Of a stretch of 64,000 nt of DNA, positions 1 through 8,308 are shown one piece after another. How positions within the stretch are numbered: position 1 is the stretch's first letter; each line of letters starts with the position of its first letter. The notes beneath the pieces were generated by a model that made no database searches, was not told the origin of the DNA, and saw nothing but the letters and a program-made list of their open reading frames with translations. The stretch comes from Paenibacillus sambharensis (lineage in GTDB: Bacteria; Bacillota; Bacilli; Paenibacillales; Paenibacillaceae): assembly GCF_003233845.1 (NCBI RefSeq), contig NZ_QKRB01000031.1:1-64000 (forward strand). Direction: 5' to 3'. The translations under genes and the position numbers were made by a program.

Positions 1-16
1 GGAGGGCACTGAAAAA
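1..16 (+). repeat. Left terminal inverted repeat of the IS
   Basis: GGAGGGCACTGAAAAA is the exact reverse complement of 1682-1697. Similarity stops immediately inside this 16 bp core. Confidence 0.92.
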
Positions 17-28
17 GTCCGTTTTATA

Positions 29-75
29 GAAAAGGTACAGTCACACTCAAGAAATTGAGGAGACTGTACCTTTTC
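29..75 (+). terminator. Hairpin at the left IS end
   Basis: A 14 bp perfect stem (29-42 with 62-75) encloses a second 5 bp stem (46-50 with 55-59) and ends in a T-rich tract. It lies upstream of the transposase start at 115. By analogy with other insertion sequences, it would stop or mask transcripts entering from outside (inference). Confidence 0.7.
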
Positions 76-114
76 TCGTTTATAATTAAGGTATCACAGA
101 GAGCGGGTGAGCGA

Positions 115-1566
115 ATGATTCGGCAGCAACAAACGTTGATGCTTAGTCCATATGCCAAGCTGTACGATATGTTGATCCCCAAAGACAATATGCTGCGTCA
201 GATCAACGAATTGGTGGACTTCGCGTTTATATACGAGGAACTGAAAGACAAGTACTGTCAGAACAACGGTCGAAATGCCATAGATCCGATCCGTATGTTT
301 AAATATCTGCTACTCAAGGCGATCTTCGAGCTGTCAGATGTAGACATTGTGGAACGTTCACGGTACGACCTTTCGTTCAAGTTCTTTCTAGATATGGCGC
401 CGGAAGATCCGATCATTGAGTCCAGTTCCCTGACGAAGTTCCGCAAGCTGCGCTTGAAGGACATGAACCTGCTGGACATGCTGATCGGCAAGACAGTAGA
501 GCTTGCCATCGAGAAGGGAATCCTGAAGAGCAAGTCCATTATCGTAGACGCCACCCACACGAAAGCACGCTACAACCAGAAATCGCCGCGTGAAATCCTG
601 CAAGATCGGGCCAAGAAGCTGCGGAAGGCCGTGTATGCTGTGGACGAAACGGTTAAAGTCCGCATGCCGGCCAAGAACACAAACGATGTGCTGGAAGATG
701 AAATTGCCTACTGTAACAAACTTATTGCCTTCGTCGAGACAGAGTCAGGAATTGCGCAGCTGCCGAAGATTACGGAACCTCTGAATCTCCTGAAAGAGAC
801 CGTGGACGATGATGTCGAGCAGCTTCGTCTGGCGGCAGATCCGGATGCACGCATAGGCCACAAGAGTGCAGACTCCGCCTTCTTCGGTTACAAAACGCAT
901 CTGGCCTTGACTGAAGAAAGAATTATTACGGCAGCGGTGATTACGACTGGCGAGAAGAATGACGGCAAGCAATTACAAACCCTGATTGAGAAAAGCCAAG
1001 CGGCCGGCATGCAGGTGAGCACCGTCATCGGCGATGCCGCCTATTCCGAGAAGGACAACCTGGTCTATGCCAAGAGCAACGAGATTGCGCTCGTGTCGAA
1101 ACTCAACCCGCTCATTACGCAGGGGAACCGAAAGAAAGAAGACGAATTTCTGTTCAACAAAGATGCCAGCATGTATGTCTGCACGGCAGGGCATATGGCA
1201 GTCCGCAAAGCTCGGCAAGGCAAGAAAGGTGTAGGCAAAAATCAGGTGGATACTTACTACTTCGATGTCGAGCGCTGCAAGCGCTGCCCGCTCAGGGAAG
1301 GCTGCTACAAAGAGGGAGCAAAGACAAAAACCTACTCTGTCAGCCTGAAATCTGATGAACACGCCGAACAGATGGCCTTTCAAGAGACAGAGTATTTCAA
1401 AGCAAAAGCCAAGGAACGCTACAAGATTGAAGCAAAGAATAGTGAACTTAAACATAGACACGGGTTTGATGTCGCCACATCCTCGGGTCTGCTTGGCATG
1501 CAGCTGCAAGGGGCTATGACCATATTTGCCGTAAACCTCAAACGGATATTGAAGTTAGCGGACTGA
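115..1566 (+). CDS. IS1182-family transposase
   Basis: This 483-residue protein would catalyse transposition of the surrounding element. The N-terminal half has the DUF772-type start typical of IS1182/IS5-like transposases. The catalytic DDE triad can be placed at about D145 (IIVDATH), D307 (VIGDAAYS) and E439 (YKIEAKNSELKHRHG), in the expected order and with the C-terminal arginine/histidine-rich helix. A zinc-knuckle-like group of cysteines (ERCKRCPLREGC) lies before the last catalytic residue. The frame is open from a TTG at 55, but the ATG at 115 follows GAGCGGGTGAGCGA and avoids the hairpin, so I start there. There is no frameshift or internal stop, so it may be active. Confidence 0.92.
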   Translation: MIRQQQTLMLSPYAKLYDMLIPKDNMLRQINELVDFAFIYEELKDKYCQNNGRNAIDPIRMFKYLLLKAIFELSDVDIVERSRYDLSFKFFLDMAPEDPIIESSSLTKFRKLRLKDMNLLDMLIGKTVELAIEKGILKSKSIIVDATHTKARYNQKSPREILQDRAKKLRKAVYAVDETVKVRMPAKNTNDVLEDEIAYCNKLIAFVETESGIAQLPKITEPLNLLKETVDDDVEQLRLAADPDARIGHKSADSAFFGYKTHLALTEERIITAAVITTGEKNDGKQLQTLIEKSQAAGMQVSTVIGDAAYSEKDNLVYAKSNEIALVSKLNPLITQGNRKKEDEFLFNKDASMYVCTAGHMAVRKARQGKKGVGKNQVDTYYFDVERCKRCPLREGCYKEGAKTKTYSVSLKSDEHAEQMAFQETEYFKAKAKERYKIEAKNSELKHRHGFDVATSSGLLGMQLQGAMTIFAVNLKRILKLAD

Positions 1567-1601
1567 GGATGCCTCGTAAATCCCAGACAAACAGATTAAA
1601 G

Positions 1602-1642
1602 AAGAAGGCATCTGCACCGAATTTTCGGACAGATGCCTTCTT
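1602..1642 (+). terminator. Terminator at the right IS end
   Basis: A 13 bp perfect stem (1602-1614 with 1630-1642) has a nested CCGA/TCGG stem in its loop and is followed by TTTG. It lies 35 bp after the transposase stop and inside the right inverted repeat. Confidence 0.8.
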
Positions 1643-1681
1643 TGTACACCTAAATGTGGCCGCGTGAAGAAAATTGCTTGG

Positions 1682-1697
1682 TTTTTCAGTGCCCTCC
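1682..1697 (-). repeat. Right terminal inverted repeat of the IS
   Basis: Exact reverse complement of bases 1-16. It ends two bases before the last codon position of the ypdA gene. Confidence 0.92.
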
Positions 1698-1699
1698 TG

Positions 1700-2683
1700 C
1701 TATGGGCGGGTTTTTGTCTTGAGATGAGCGGCGATCCTGCGGCCGTGGAAGCGTCCGGTTTCAATGAAAATTTCATTCGCCTCTCTGCGGGAAGCGACAA
1801 CACCGGCCAAATACAGTCCGGGTACGTTGGTTTCCATGGTCTCTTCCTGAAAATAAGGATAGCCTTCCGGTTCAATGCGGACACCGGCAGCAGTCAGGAA
1901 TTCCCGGTCCGGATGGAAACCGGTCAGCGCCAGTACAAAATCATTGTCCAGCTGCTCTATGCCTTCGGGTGTCCGGATCGATACGGTATCCTCTTCGATC
2001 GCAATAACCTGCGAAGCAAACATCATCCGGATCTGTCCCTTGGATACCTTGCTCTCGAAGATCGGAAGGACCCAAGGCTTAATACCAGCTGCATAGCCTT
2101 CTCCCCGGTACACGACTGTAACATCGGCACCCACCCGCTGAAGCTCAAGTGCCGCATCAATAGCGGAATTGCTGCCCCCGATAATAACGACGCGGGTCTT
2201 CGTATAGGGATGGGCCTCGCGAAAGAAATGGCTGACCTTCTCCCGTTCTTCACCCGGGATGCCCAGCATATTAGGGTGATCGAAGTAGCCGGTTGCCACT
2301 ATGACCTGTTCCGCGTGGTAGGCAAGCTCTTTGCCTGCTTTGCTTCGCGCCTCAAGAAGGAACCCGCCCTCCTGAAGAGGGGTAACACTTTTAACATCTG
2401 TGTAGGTTTGAAGCCTTACCTCACGCCGCAGGGCAACATTGCGATAGTAATTAAGCGCCTCAAGGCGGCTCGGCTTGTCACCTGCAGTCGTGAAGGGGAT
2501 ATCCGCGATTTCCAACAGCTCAGGGCTGCTGAAGAACTGCATATATACAGGGTATTGGGTAATGGAATGAACCACATTCTTCTTCTCGATAACAAGCGGA
2601 TCAACGCCTGTCTGCTGCAGCTCGATTGCGGCTGCCAATCCGCATGGACCAGCACCTATTATAATGACAGGTTCCTTAATCAT
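1700..2683 (-). CDS. ypdA: YpdA-type bacillithiol disulfide reductase (FAD/NAD(P)-dependent)
   Basis: This 327-residue cytosolic flavoprotein matches the size of Bacillus YpdA (about 324). It has an N-terminal dinucleotide-binding motif IIGAGPCG at 8-15, with the cysteine at 14 that is characteristic of YpdA, and a second Rossmann motif VIIGGSNSAID in the middle for the nicotinamide cofactor. YpdA reduces oxidised bacillithiol in thiol redox control (established for the family). The frame is open upstream of the chosen ATG at 2683, but a ribosome site (CCGAGGAG) lies just before this codon. The C terminus ends naturally (IETGRFHG... then a TAG stop), and the insertion sequence begins 2 bp beyond the stop. 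The gene therefore looks intact but has lost its native downstream region. Confidence 0.85.
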   Translation of the reverse strand: MIKEPVIIIGAGPCGLAAAIELQQTGVDPLVIEKKNVVHSITQYPVYMQFFSSPELLEIADIPFTTAGDKPSRLEALNYYRNVALRREVRLQTYTDVKSVTPLQEGGFLLEARSKAGKELAYHAEQVIVATGYFDHPNMLGIPGEEREKVSHFFREAHPYTKTRVVIIGGSNSAIDAALELQRVGADVTVVYRGEGYAAGIKPWVLPIFESKVSKGQIRMMFASQVIAIEEDTVSIRTPEGIEQLDNDFVLALTGFHPDREFLTAAGVRIEPEGYPYFQEETMETNVPGLYLAGVVASRREANEIFIETGRFHGRRIAAHLKTKTRP

Positions 2684-2785
2684 AGTTAGCCTCCTCGGAA
2701 CGGTAAGTAACAAAGTAAACCTATTGTACCTCCTACCCGAAGGCAAGATCAACGAATCGCTCTGTGTACGAGCGCCATAATGTTG

Positions 2786-2791
2786 TATAAT
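2786..2791 (+). promoter_or_regulatory. Probable -10 element for the 2828 gene
   Basis: A perfect TATAAT lies 37 bp upstream of the start codon in the divergent ypdA/2828 intergenic region. No good -35 hexamer is visible at 17 bp. Confidence 0.45.
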
Positions 2792-2827
2792 AGGTTGGTA
2801 CTGTCTACTTACAAGGAGGAATCAGCC

Positions 2828-3364
2828 ATGCGTCGGCGTTTTGTCATTGAAGCCGTTATGGTGGCTACCTACGGTCAGCTGCTTGTTCCGGCACGTCCGG
2901 TAGAATATGTCATCCCTTACTCGACTATTATGGAGCTGTACGATATGAAGGAAGGCGCGGAGCCAGTGATGGATGATCCGGAGGATGACCGGCATGTGAA
3001 AGCCAAGATCGCGGAGCTGATTCAATTTTTCCAGGAATCGTTAAACCGCAAAAAGATCGAACGTGCCCTTCAATCACCCTGGCGGGAAAGTGCGCCGCTG
3101 CTCCTGAACGGGGAAGTATCCTTCACAGTCGTTAATGCGATGGATAATGCCCAATACGGGGAAGTATTTGATCCGATTGAAACGGAACAGATTCTGACAG
3201 CGAGCCGGCTGCAGATCCCGCTCCTGTCTGACCAGCTCGAGCTTCAGGACCGCATTGTCAATGCGGAAGTGCCTGTTCAGGTGTTTGATATCGAAGACTT
3301 CGAGTTTGCGGTGGAGCAGGAGATGGAAAGCGAGAATGACTGGGGAGCGACCCGGGATGTATAA
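2828..3364 (+). CDS. Conserved hypothetical protein, 178 residues
   Basis: I do not recognise a catalytic family. The ATG at 2828 follows ACAAGGAGGA (2811-2820) with ideal spacing; 16 more in-frame codons upstream have no ribosome site. The protein is acidic, has no signal peptide or membrane segment, and ends in a glutamate-rich tail (EQEMESEN). Near the N terminus it contains an uncharged stretch with YVIPYSTIMELY. From memory, similar proteins in Paenibacillus sometimes carry the label ADP-heptose synthase, but I see no nucleotidyltransferase HxGH motif, so I do not accept that name. It is divergent from ypdA and stands alone, followed by a strong terminator. Confidence 0.75.
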   Translation: MRRRFVIEAVMVATYGQLLVPARPVEYVIPYSTIMELYDMKEGAEPVMDDPEDDRHVKAKIAELIQFFQESLNRKKIERALQSPWRESAPLLLNGEVSFTVVNAMDNAQYGEVFDPIETEQILTASRLQIPLLSDQLELQDRIVNAEVPVQVFDIEDFEFAVEQEMESENDWGATRDV

Positions 3365-3387
3365 CCCTAACTATTAATTGCAAGATC

Positions 3388-3418
3388 AAGGCTCTATCGA
3401 ATAGGATAGAGCCTTTTT
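3388..3418 (+). terminator. Rho-independent terminator
   Basis: An 11 bp perfect stem (3388-3398 with 3405-3415) with a 6-base loop runs directly into a T-run. It closes the 2828 gene. Confidence 0.9.
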
Positions 3419-3572
3419 GCCGTGTATGCATGTTAATATGGTTGGCTGCGGCTTACAAATCATTCATACCCGCTTGAAACGTTGTTTACAAAACTCGTCT
3501 ATACTGCAATCAGAAGAAAAACCTCATGAATGCACAACAATCCACATTGGTATTCAGTAGGAGGAGAAACGG

Positions 3573-4667
3573 ATGAGAAAACAGCTGAAGAAGGGGATCA
3601 TTGTACTAGCCGCCTCGGCTCTGGCATTCGGGCTTGCCGGCTGCAGCAAGGAAACCTCAGGCAGCACCATCGACGGAAATTCACTCAGTCTGGAGGAAAT
3701 AACCACCAAAGCCAAGGAAGAAGGCCAGGTCGTCAGTGTTGGCATGCCGGACTCCTGGGCGAATTGGGTTGAGACATGGGCGGATCTGAAGGCGGAATAT
3801 GGCCTGAATCACACGGATACGGATATGTCGAGCGCAGAGGAGATTGCCAAATTCGATGCCGAGAAGGACAAGCCTACCGCAGATATTGGCGATATCGGTA
3901 TTGCATTCGGGCCTGTAGCGGTTGAGAAGGGGGTAACCCAGCCCTACAAAACAACCTACTGGGAGGAAATCCCTGACTGGGCCAAGGATGAGGAAGGGCA
4001 CTGGGTGCTTGGTTATCAAGGCACGATTGCCATAATGACGAACAAGGATCTGGTGGAGAAACCGCCGGCCAGCTTCGAGGATATCAAGAATGGCGATTAT
4101 AAGGTGACGATAGGCGATGTGACCAAGGCTGCACAGTCGCAGATGGCTGTATTGGCTACCGCCTATGCTCTCGGCGGGGACGAAACCAATCTTGAGCCTG
4201 CCCTGGCATTTTATGAAGAGCTGGCCAAGCAGGGCCGCATCTCAATGGCAGAGCTGACCGTTGCCAATATTGAGAAAGGCGAGATCTCGGTTGCGATGCT
4301 GTGGGATTTCAATGCCCTCGGCTACCGTCAGAGCCTTGATCCGGATAAGTTTGACGTAGCTATCCCGAAGGAAGGCAGCGTGGTCAGCGGGTATGCGACG
4401 ATCATCAACAAGTATGCTCCGCATCCTCATGCTGCCATGCTGACGCGGGAGTTCATCCTCAGCGATGAAGGCCAGATCAATCTGGCCAAAGGCTTTGCCC
4501 GTCCCATCCGTGAATCAGTAGAGCTGCCGGAGGATGTGAAGAGCAAGCTGATCGACCCGGCACAATACGAGCAAGCGCGGCCGGTTGAAGATTATAAGGC
4601 CTGGGAGGAAATGTCGCAGAAGCTGCCGCAGCTGTGGCAGGAGAGAGTGCTTGTTCATATCAATTAA
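3573..4667 (+). CDS. ABC transporter substrate-binding lipoprotein (Fe3+/polyamine/phosphonate type)
   Basis: This 364-residue protein is the extracellular receptor of an ABC importer. It has a lysine-rich N terminus, a hydrophobic core and the lipobox LAGC with cysteine 24, so it should be lipid-anchored. The body resembles the periplasmic-binding class that includes iron, polyamine and 2-aminoethylphosphonate receptors. The start ATG follows TAGGAGGAG. It is the first gene of a seven-gene run on the same strand. The neighbouring phosphatase-superfamily and PHP enzymes suggest that the ligand carries a phosphate or phosphonate ester (inference). A hairpin after the gene may allow more binding protein than permease. 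Substrate is not shown by sequence alone. Confidence 0.85.
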   Translation: MRKQLKKGIIVLAASALAFGLAGCSKETSGSTIDGNSLSLEEITTKAKEEGQVVSVGMPDSWANWVETWADLKAEYGLNHTDTDMSSAEEIAKFDAEKDKPTADIGDIGIAFGPVAVEKGVTQPYKTTYWEEIPDWAKDEEGHWVLGYQGTIAIMTNKDLVEKPPASFEDIKNGDYKVTIGDVTKAAQSQMAVLATAYALGGDETNLEPALAFYEELAKQGRISMAELTVANIEKGEISVAMLWDFNALGYRQSLDPDKFDVAIPKEGSVVSGYATIINKYAPHPHAAMLTREFILSDEGQINLAKGFARPIRESVELPEDVKSKLIDPAQYEQARPVEDYKAWEEMSQKLPQLWQERVLVHIN

Positions 4668-4705
4668 CCTGGTTAATAATTTTGTACTAACCGTACAGCA
4701 TAACG

Positions 4706-4737
4706 GCCGGCCCTCTTAATAGGAGGAGCCGGCTTTA
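4706..4737 (+). terminator. Intra-operon hairpin (attenuator-like)
   Basis: GCCGGC/GCCGGC (4706-4711 with 4728-4733) continues into CCTC/GAGG with one bulged A and is followed by TTTAT. It sits between the binding-protein and first permease genes, where partial terminators or 3'-protecting stems are common. Confidence 0.6.
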
Positions 4738-4750
4738 TGGGAGGAATGTT

Positions 4751-5608
4751 ATGATACGCACCCGGCGGATCGCATGGCCGCTGCTGGCAGCCGTGCTTCC
4801 TTTTATTTTCCTGGCGGCAAGCTTTGAAATTGTACCGCTGATGACAATGCTCCTGAGCAGCTTCCAGGAGGAAGCGGGCTCGGCTTTCACGCTAGACCAT
4901 TATTTAACCTCGTTAAGCAATCCCTTCTATACGAAAGCAATCCGCAACAGCATGCTCATCGCTCTATACTCCAGTGTCATCGGACTGGCAGCCGGTATGT
5001 TGGCCGCTTATTCCATTACCCGCCTGCCGGAGTCTGTCAGGGACCGGATTCTCATGATCTCGAATATGACGTCGAACTTTGCGGGTGTACCGCTGGCGTT
5101 CGCTTTTATTATTTTGTTGGGGAACAATGGCTTGTTTACGCTTGTTTTCAACGATCTGGGCCTGCCTGTCCTGGACCAATTTGAGCTGTATTCATGGACA
5201 GGGCTTGTTCTCGTGTATGTGTATTTTCAAATTCCGCTTGCTATCCTGCTCATGTATCCGACCTATTACGGGATTAAGCAGCAGTGGCGAGAAGCCTCAG
5301 GACTTCTCGGGGCGGGCACTGTACAGTTCTGGCGTTATATCGGGCTGCCCCTGCTGCTCCCCGGTATGCTGGGTACCTTCAGCATTCTGTTCGCCAATGC
5401 AATGGGTGCCTATGCCACGGCTTATGCGCTGGTGGGCGGAAATTATAATCTGCTTGCGATTCGAATCGGGTCATTAACGGCAGGCGACGTTTACGTTAGG
5501 CCTGAGCTCGGCAGTGCGCTTGCCGTTCTGCTTGCCGCGGCTATGCTGCTTGCTATGTGGATTAACGAGCGCATGATGCTGAAGGTCAGGAGGGATCTCG
5601 CAGAATGA
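4751..5608 (+). CDS. ABC transporter permease (first of pair)
   Basis: This 285-residue membrane protein has about six hydrophobic helices and the cytoplasmic EAA loop (EASGLLGAGTVQFWRYIGLP, near residues 180-200) that docks the ATPase. It belongs to the binding-protein-dependent permease family of polyamine/iron/phosphonate importers. The ATG at 4751 follows GGGAGGAATGTT. Its stop overlaps the start of the next permease in an ATGA arrangement, implying coupled translation and a heterodimeric channel. Confidence 0.88.
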   Translation: MIRTRRIAWPLLAAVLPFIFLAASFEIVPLMTMLLSSFQEEAGSAFTLDHYLTSLSNPFYTKAIRNSMLIALYSSVIGLAAGMLAAYSITRLPESVRDRILMISNMTSNFAGVPLAFAFIILLGNNGLFTLVFNDLGLPVLDQFELYSWTGLVLVYVYFQIPLAILLMYPTYYGIKQQWREASGLLGAGTVQFWRYIGLPLLLPGMLGTFSILFANAMGAYATAYALVGGNYNLLAIRIGSLTAGDVYVRPELGSALAVLLAAAMLLAMWINERMMLKVRRDLAE

Positions 5609-6402
5609 AGAACAAAGGCTATCATTATGCGATTATTCTGCTGCTAATGGCCTATTTGCTGCTTCCGCTGGCGGCCACGCTGCTGTTCGCGTTAGCGAAG
5701 GAGTGGCAGGCAACGATTCTGCCAAGCGGATGGACACTGGAATGGTTCGCGGTCCTGCTGCAGGACGCACGTTTCCTGGAGTCGCTCGGCCGAAGCCTCC
5801 TGGTATGTACATTATCGGTACTGCTCAGTCTTGCTGTTATGGTTCCGACTATCTATATTGTGACTGTGTATATGCCCAAGCTGGAGAAGCTGTTGTATGC
5901 GCTGGTGCTGCTTCCTTATGCGCTTCCAGGGGTCGTGATGGCAGTCGGATTGATCCGCATATATTCAGGAGGACCGGTCCCGATAGCAGGAACCTTATGG
6001 ATTCTGGTCGGCGCTTATTTTGTGATTATCCTTCCTTATATGTACCAAGGCATACGGAATGCTCTGCGCACCGTGAATGCACGAGAGCTGACAGATGCCG
6101 CTGAGCTGCTGGGGGCTACCCGGGTGCAGGCGTTCAGGCAGGTCGTACTGCCTAATATTCTTCCGGGAATTACAGTCTCGGTGCTGCTCTCCTTCTCCAT
6201 TCTGTTCGGCGAGTTCGTACTGGCCAATCTGCTGGTGGGCGGCCGATATGAAACGGTGCAGATTTACTTGTACAAGCGGCTCAGCGAGAGCGGTCATCTG
6301 TCAAGCGCTGTGGCGATTGCTTATTTTGGCTTTGTGCTCATTCTCTCCGGTCTGCTGCTCAGGCTGGGCAAGTGGGTGTTCCGGACACCGGATATCAGGT
6401 AG
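5605..6402 (+). CDS. ABC transporter permease (second of pair)
   Basis: This 265-residue integral membrane protein has about six helices and an EAA loop (DAAELLGATRVQAFRQVVLP, near residues 160-180). The gene starts within the stop codon of the preceding permease (ATGA at 5605), so the two are probably translated together and form the translocation channel. The partner binding protein is at 3573 and the ATPase at 6419. Confidence 0.88.
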   Translation: MKNKGYHYAIILLLMAYLLLPLAATLLFALAKEWQATILPSGWTLEWFAVLLQDARFLESLGRSLLVCTLSVLLSLAVMVPTIYIVTVYMPKLEKLLYALVLLPYALPGVVMAVGLIRIYSGGPVPIAGTLWILVGAYFVIILPYMYQGIRNALRTVNARELTDAAELLGATRVQAFRQVVLPNILPGITVSVLLSFSILFGEFVLANLLVGGRYETVQIYLYKRLSESGHLSSAVAIAYFGFVLILSGLLLRLGKWVFRTPDIR

Positions 6403-6418
6403 GGGGAGGAAGATTGTG

Positions 6419-7561
6419 ATGGGTTCCTATTTATCGCTTAGCGCGATTACTAAATCCTTCAATGGCGTGCAAGTTATCAATGATTTAAGCATTCAGGCGG
6501 AACGAGGAGAGCTGCTTACGCTGCTCGGCCCAAGCGGCTGCGGCAAGAGCACGCTTCTCAGATGCATCGCCGGACTGGCTGAAATGGATCAAGGCTCGAT
6601 TGAGCTGGATGGGGTAGAGCTGACGAGTCTGCCTGCCAAGAAACGCGATGTAGGCATGGTGTTCCAATCGTATGCGCTCTTCCCCAATATGACGGTGTAT
6701 GACAATATCGCCTTCGGATTAAAGATGAGGGGAGACCGCCGGGAGCAGATCAAGGGCAGGGTGGAAGAGATGCTGGAGCTGGTTGATCTCTCGGACAAGA
6801 GGAAGGATTATCCGCACCGCTTGTCAGGCGGACAGCAGCAGCGGGTTGCGCTGGCCCGGTCGCTTGCGGTTGAACCGAAGCTGATGCTGCTGGATGAGCC
6901 ATTAAGCGCGCTGGATGCGAAGATCCGCCGGAATCTGCGTATGGAGCTTCGCCGTATCCAGCAGCGGCTGGGAATGACGATGATCTTCGTCACGCATGAC
7001 CAGGAAGAGGCATTAATGATTTCTGACCGTGTGTGTATCATGCACGAGGGACGGATCATTCAGACCGGCAGGCCGGAGGACATCTATGCCGAGCCGAATT
7101 CCTCCTTTGTTGCCCGGTTCATTGGCCATTACAATGTGCTGGACCGGCAGGAGATGGAAGCCGTGTTCGGCGTGAGGGAGCTGGCCGGAAGCACATATGC
7201 CATTCGTCCAGAGTCTGTGAAGCTTACGCCTGCAGACGAAGCGGCACCCCATCCGGCAGAGGCTTACCGCGACAGCCTCGGTAAAAGTACTGCGCTAATT
7301 GCCCAAGGCAAGGTTACGGAGATAACGGTGCTTGGCAGCCTGATCCGCTGTGCGGTAAACGCTGGCGGAACCGAGATCAATGCCGATATGCTGAATGACG
7401 GCAGCTGCTTCCCAATCCGGCAGGGGAGCGAGGTTGTGCTTGCTGTAGATCCGCAGAACTGCAGAAATCTTGACCATGGAGGTGCGATCGGACATTGTCC
7501 ATCCTATCAGAAGAACGAAAGGTTCATATCCTTGAGCGGCTCGAGAGCCACCGCAAGGTAA
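6419..7561 (+). CDS. ABC transporter ATP-binding protein (PotA/FbpC-like)
   Basis: This 380-residue ATPase powers the importer encoded upstream. Walker A (GPSGCGKST, 37-45), a Q-loop (FQSYALF), the signature LSGGQQQR, Walker B (LMLLDEP) with D-loop SALD, and the H-loop VTHD are all present. The C-terminal part looks like the TOBE-type regulatory domain of this subfamily. The start is the ATG at 6419, with an adjacent in-frame GTG at 6416, after AGGGGGAGGA. The C terminus runs 67 bp into the next gene in another frame. The last ~20 residues are low in family-like character and may be read-through after loss of an earlier stop. Confidence 0.88.
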   Translation: MGSYLSLSAITKSFNGVQVINDLSIQAERGELLTLLGPSGCGKSTLLRCIAGLAEMDQGSIELDGVELTSLPAKKRDVGMVFQSYALFPNMTVYDNIAFGLKMRGDRREQIKGRVEEMLELVDLSDKRKDYPHRLSGGQQQRVALARSLAVEPKLMLLDEPLSALDAKIRRNLRMELRRIQQRLGMTMIFVTHDQEEALMISDRVCIMHEGRIIQTGRPEDIYAEPNSSFVARFIGHYNVLDRQEMEAVFGVRELAGSTYAIRPESVKLTPADEAAPHPAEAYRDSLGKSTALIAQGKVTEITVLGSLIRCAVNAGGTEINADMLNDGSCFPIRQGSEVVLAVDPQNCRNLDHGGAIGHCPSYQKNERFISLSGSRATAR

Positions 7562-8280
7562 GCGCTCCGGAGCTGGCCCGCATACTCTCTGTATCGACAG
7601 AGACGATTCGAAGAGACCTTGCTGCACTGGAGGAGCAGGGGAAGCTGCGGCGGGTTTACGGGGGAGCCGTGAAGGCGGGGATGACGAGTGATGAGCCGTC
7701 GTATCTGCAGAGGCAAACGCATAACCGTGAGTCCAAACGAAGCATCGGGCGAAGCGCAGCCGCCAGTATCAAGGATGGCAGCACAATCCTGATTGATGTA
7801 GGAACGACAACGCTTGAACTCGCCCGGGCTATCAGCGGCTGCAGGCAGGTGACGATCCTGACGAACTCACTGCCGGTAGCGACCGTGCTCTGTGAGTCTC
7901 TGCAGAAGAATAAATTCAGCGGCAGCGTAATGCTGCTTGGCGGTATGCTGAATCCGGAGCAGCAGTCGTTGTCCGGCCCGTTCTGCGAGCAGATGATTGC
8001 GGAGCTCCAGGTCGATCAGGCTTTTCTGTCCTGTGGAGGAATCTCGGCTGAGCAAGGCGTAACGGATTACGATGTGAATGAGGCGGCCTGCTCCCAGATG
8101 TTTGCCCGCAGTGCAGCCAAAGTGACCGTGCTGGCTGACCATACCAAGCTTGGACAGCGCACCTTCGTCCGGGTCATTGGCCTCGAGCAGGTGAATGAAA
8201 TTATTAGCGACAGTCCATGTCCCAAGGAGTGGATGTCTGCAATGAAAGGCTATAAAATCAGCTGGGTCACTGCGGAATGA
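7495..8280 (+). CDS. DeoR/GlpR-family transcriptional regulator
   Basis: This 261-residue repressor-type protein has an N-terminal winged helix (recognition region STETIRRDLAALEEQGKLRRVYGGA, the family signature) and a DeoRC sensor domain with the phosphosugar-isomerase-like fold (DVGTTTLELA, LTNSLPVA, GGMLNPEQ). Members usually respond to phosphorylated metabolites. The likely start is TTG at 7495, ten bases after GGAGGTG (7478-7484), inside the 3' end of the ATPase gene. Its position inside the transport/phosphoesterase operon suggests it controls this operon in response to an internalised phosphoester (inference). Confidence 0.88.
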   Translation: MSILSEERKVHILERLESHRKVSAPELARILSVSTETIRRDLAALEEQGKLRRVYGGAVKAGMTSDEPSYLQRQTHNRESKRSIGRSAAASIKDGSTILIDVGTTTLELARAISGCRQVTILTNSLPVATVLCESLQKNKFSGSVMLLGGMLNPEQQSLSGPFCEQMIAELQVDQAFLSCGGISAEQGVTDYDVNEAACSQMFARSAAKVTVLADHTKLGQRTFVRVIGLEQVNEIISDSPCPKEWMSAMKGYKISWVTAE

Positions 8281-8308
8281 AGGTAACCTTGCGAAGAGGA
8301 GGAGTGCA

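Larger units (their letters stand above)
1..1697 (+). mobile_element. IS1182-type insertion sequence, complete
   Basis: A 1,697 bp element is bounded by 16 bp perfect terminal inverted repeats at 1-16 and 1682-1697 and carries one transposase gene. Each end has a hairpin just inside it (29-75 and 1602-1642). The size, single gene and DUF772/DDE transposase fit the IS1182 family. The left end coincides with base 1, so the left flank and any target duplication cannot be read. The right end lies 2 bp from the stop codon of the neighbouring minus-strand ypdA gene. Confidence 0.9.

Noticed and set aside
973-1509. Long minus-strand frame antisense to the transposase
   Set aside because: It is a mirror of the transposase codon pattern, with no ribosome site and no recognisable domain.
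1664-2689. Long plus-strand frame across ypdA
   Set aside because: It lies fully antisense to ypdA, which has clear Rossmann motifs, and begins inside the IS end.
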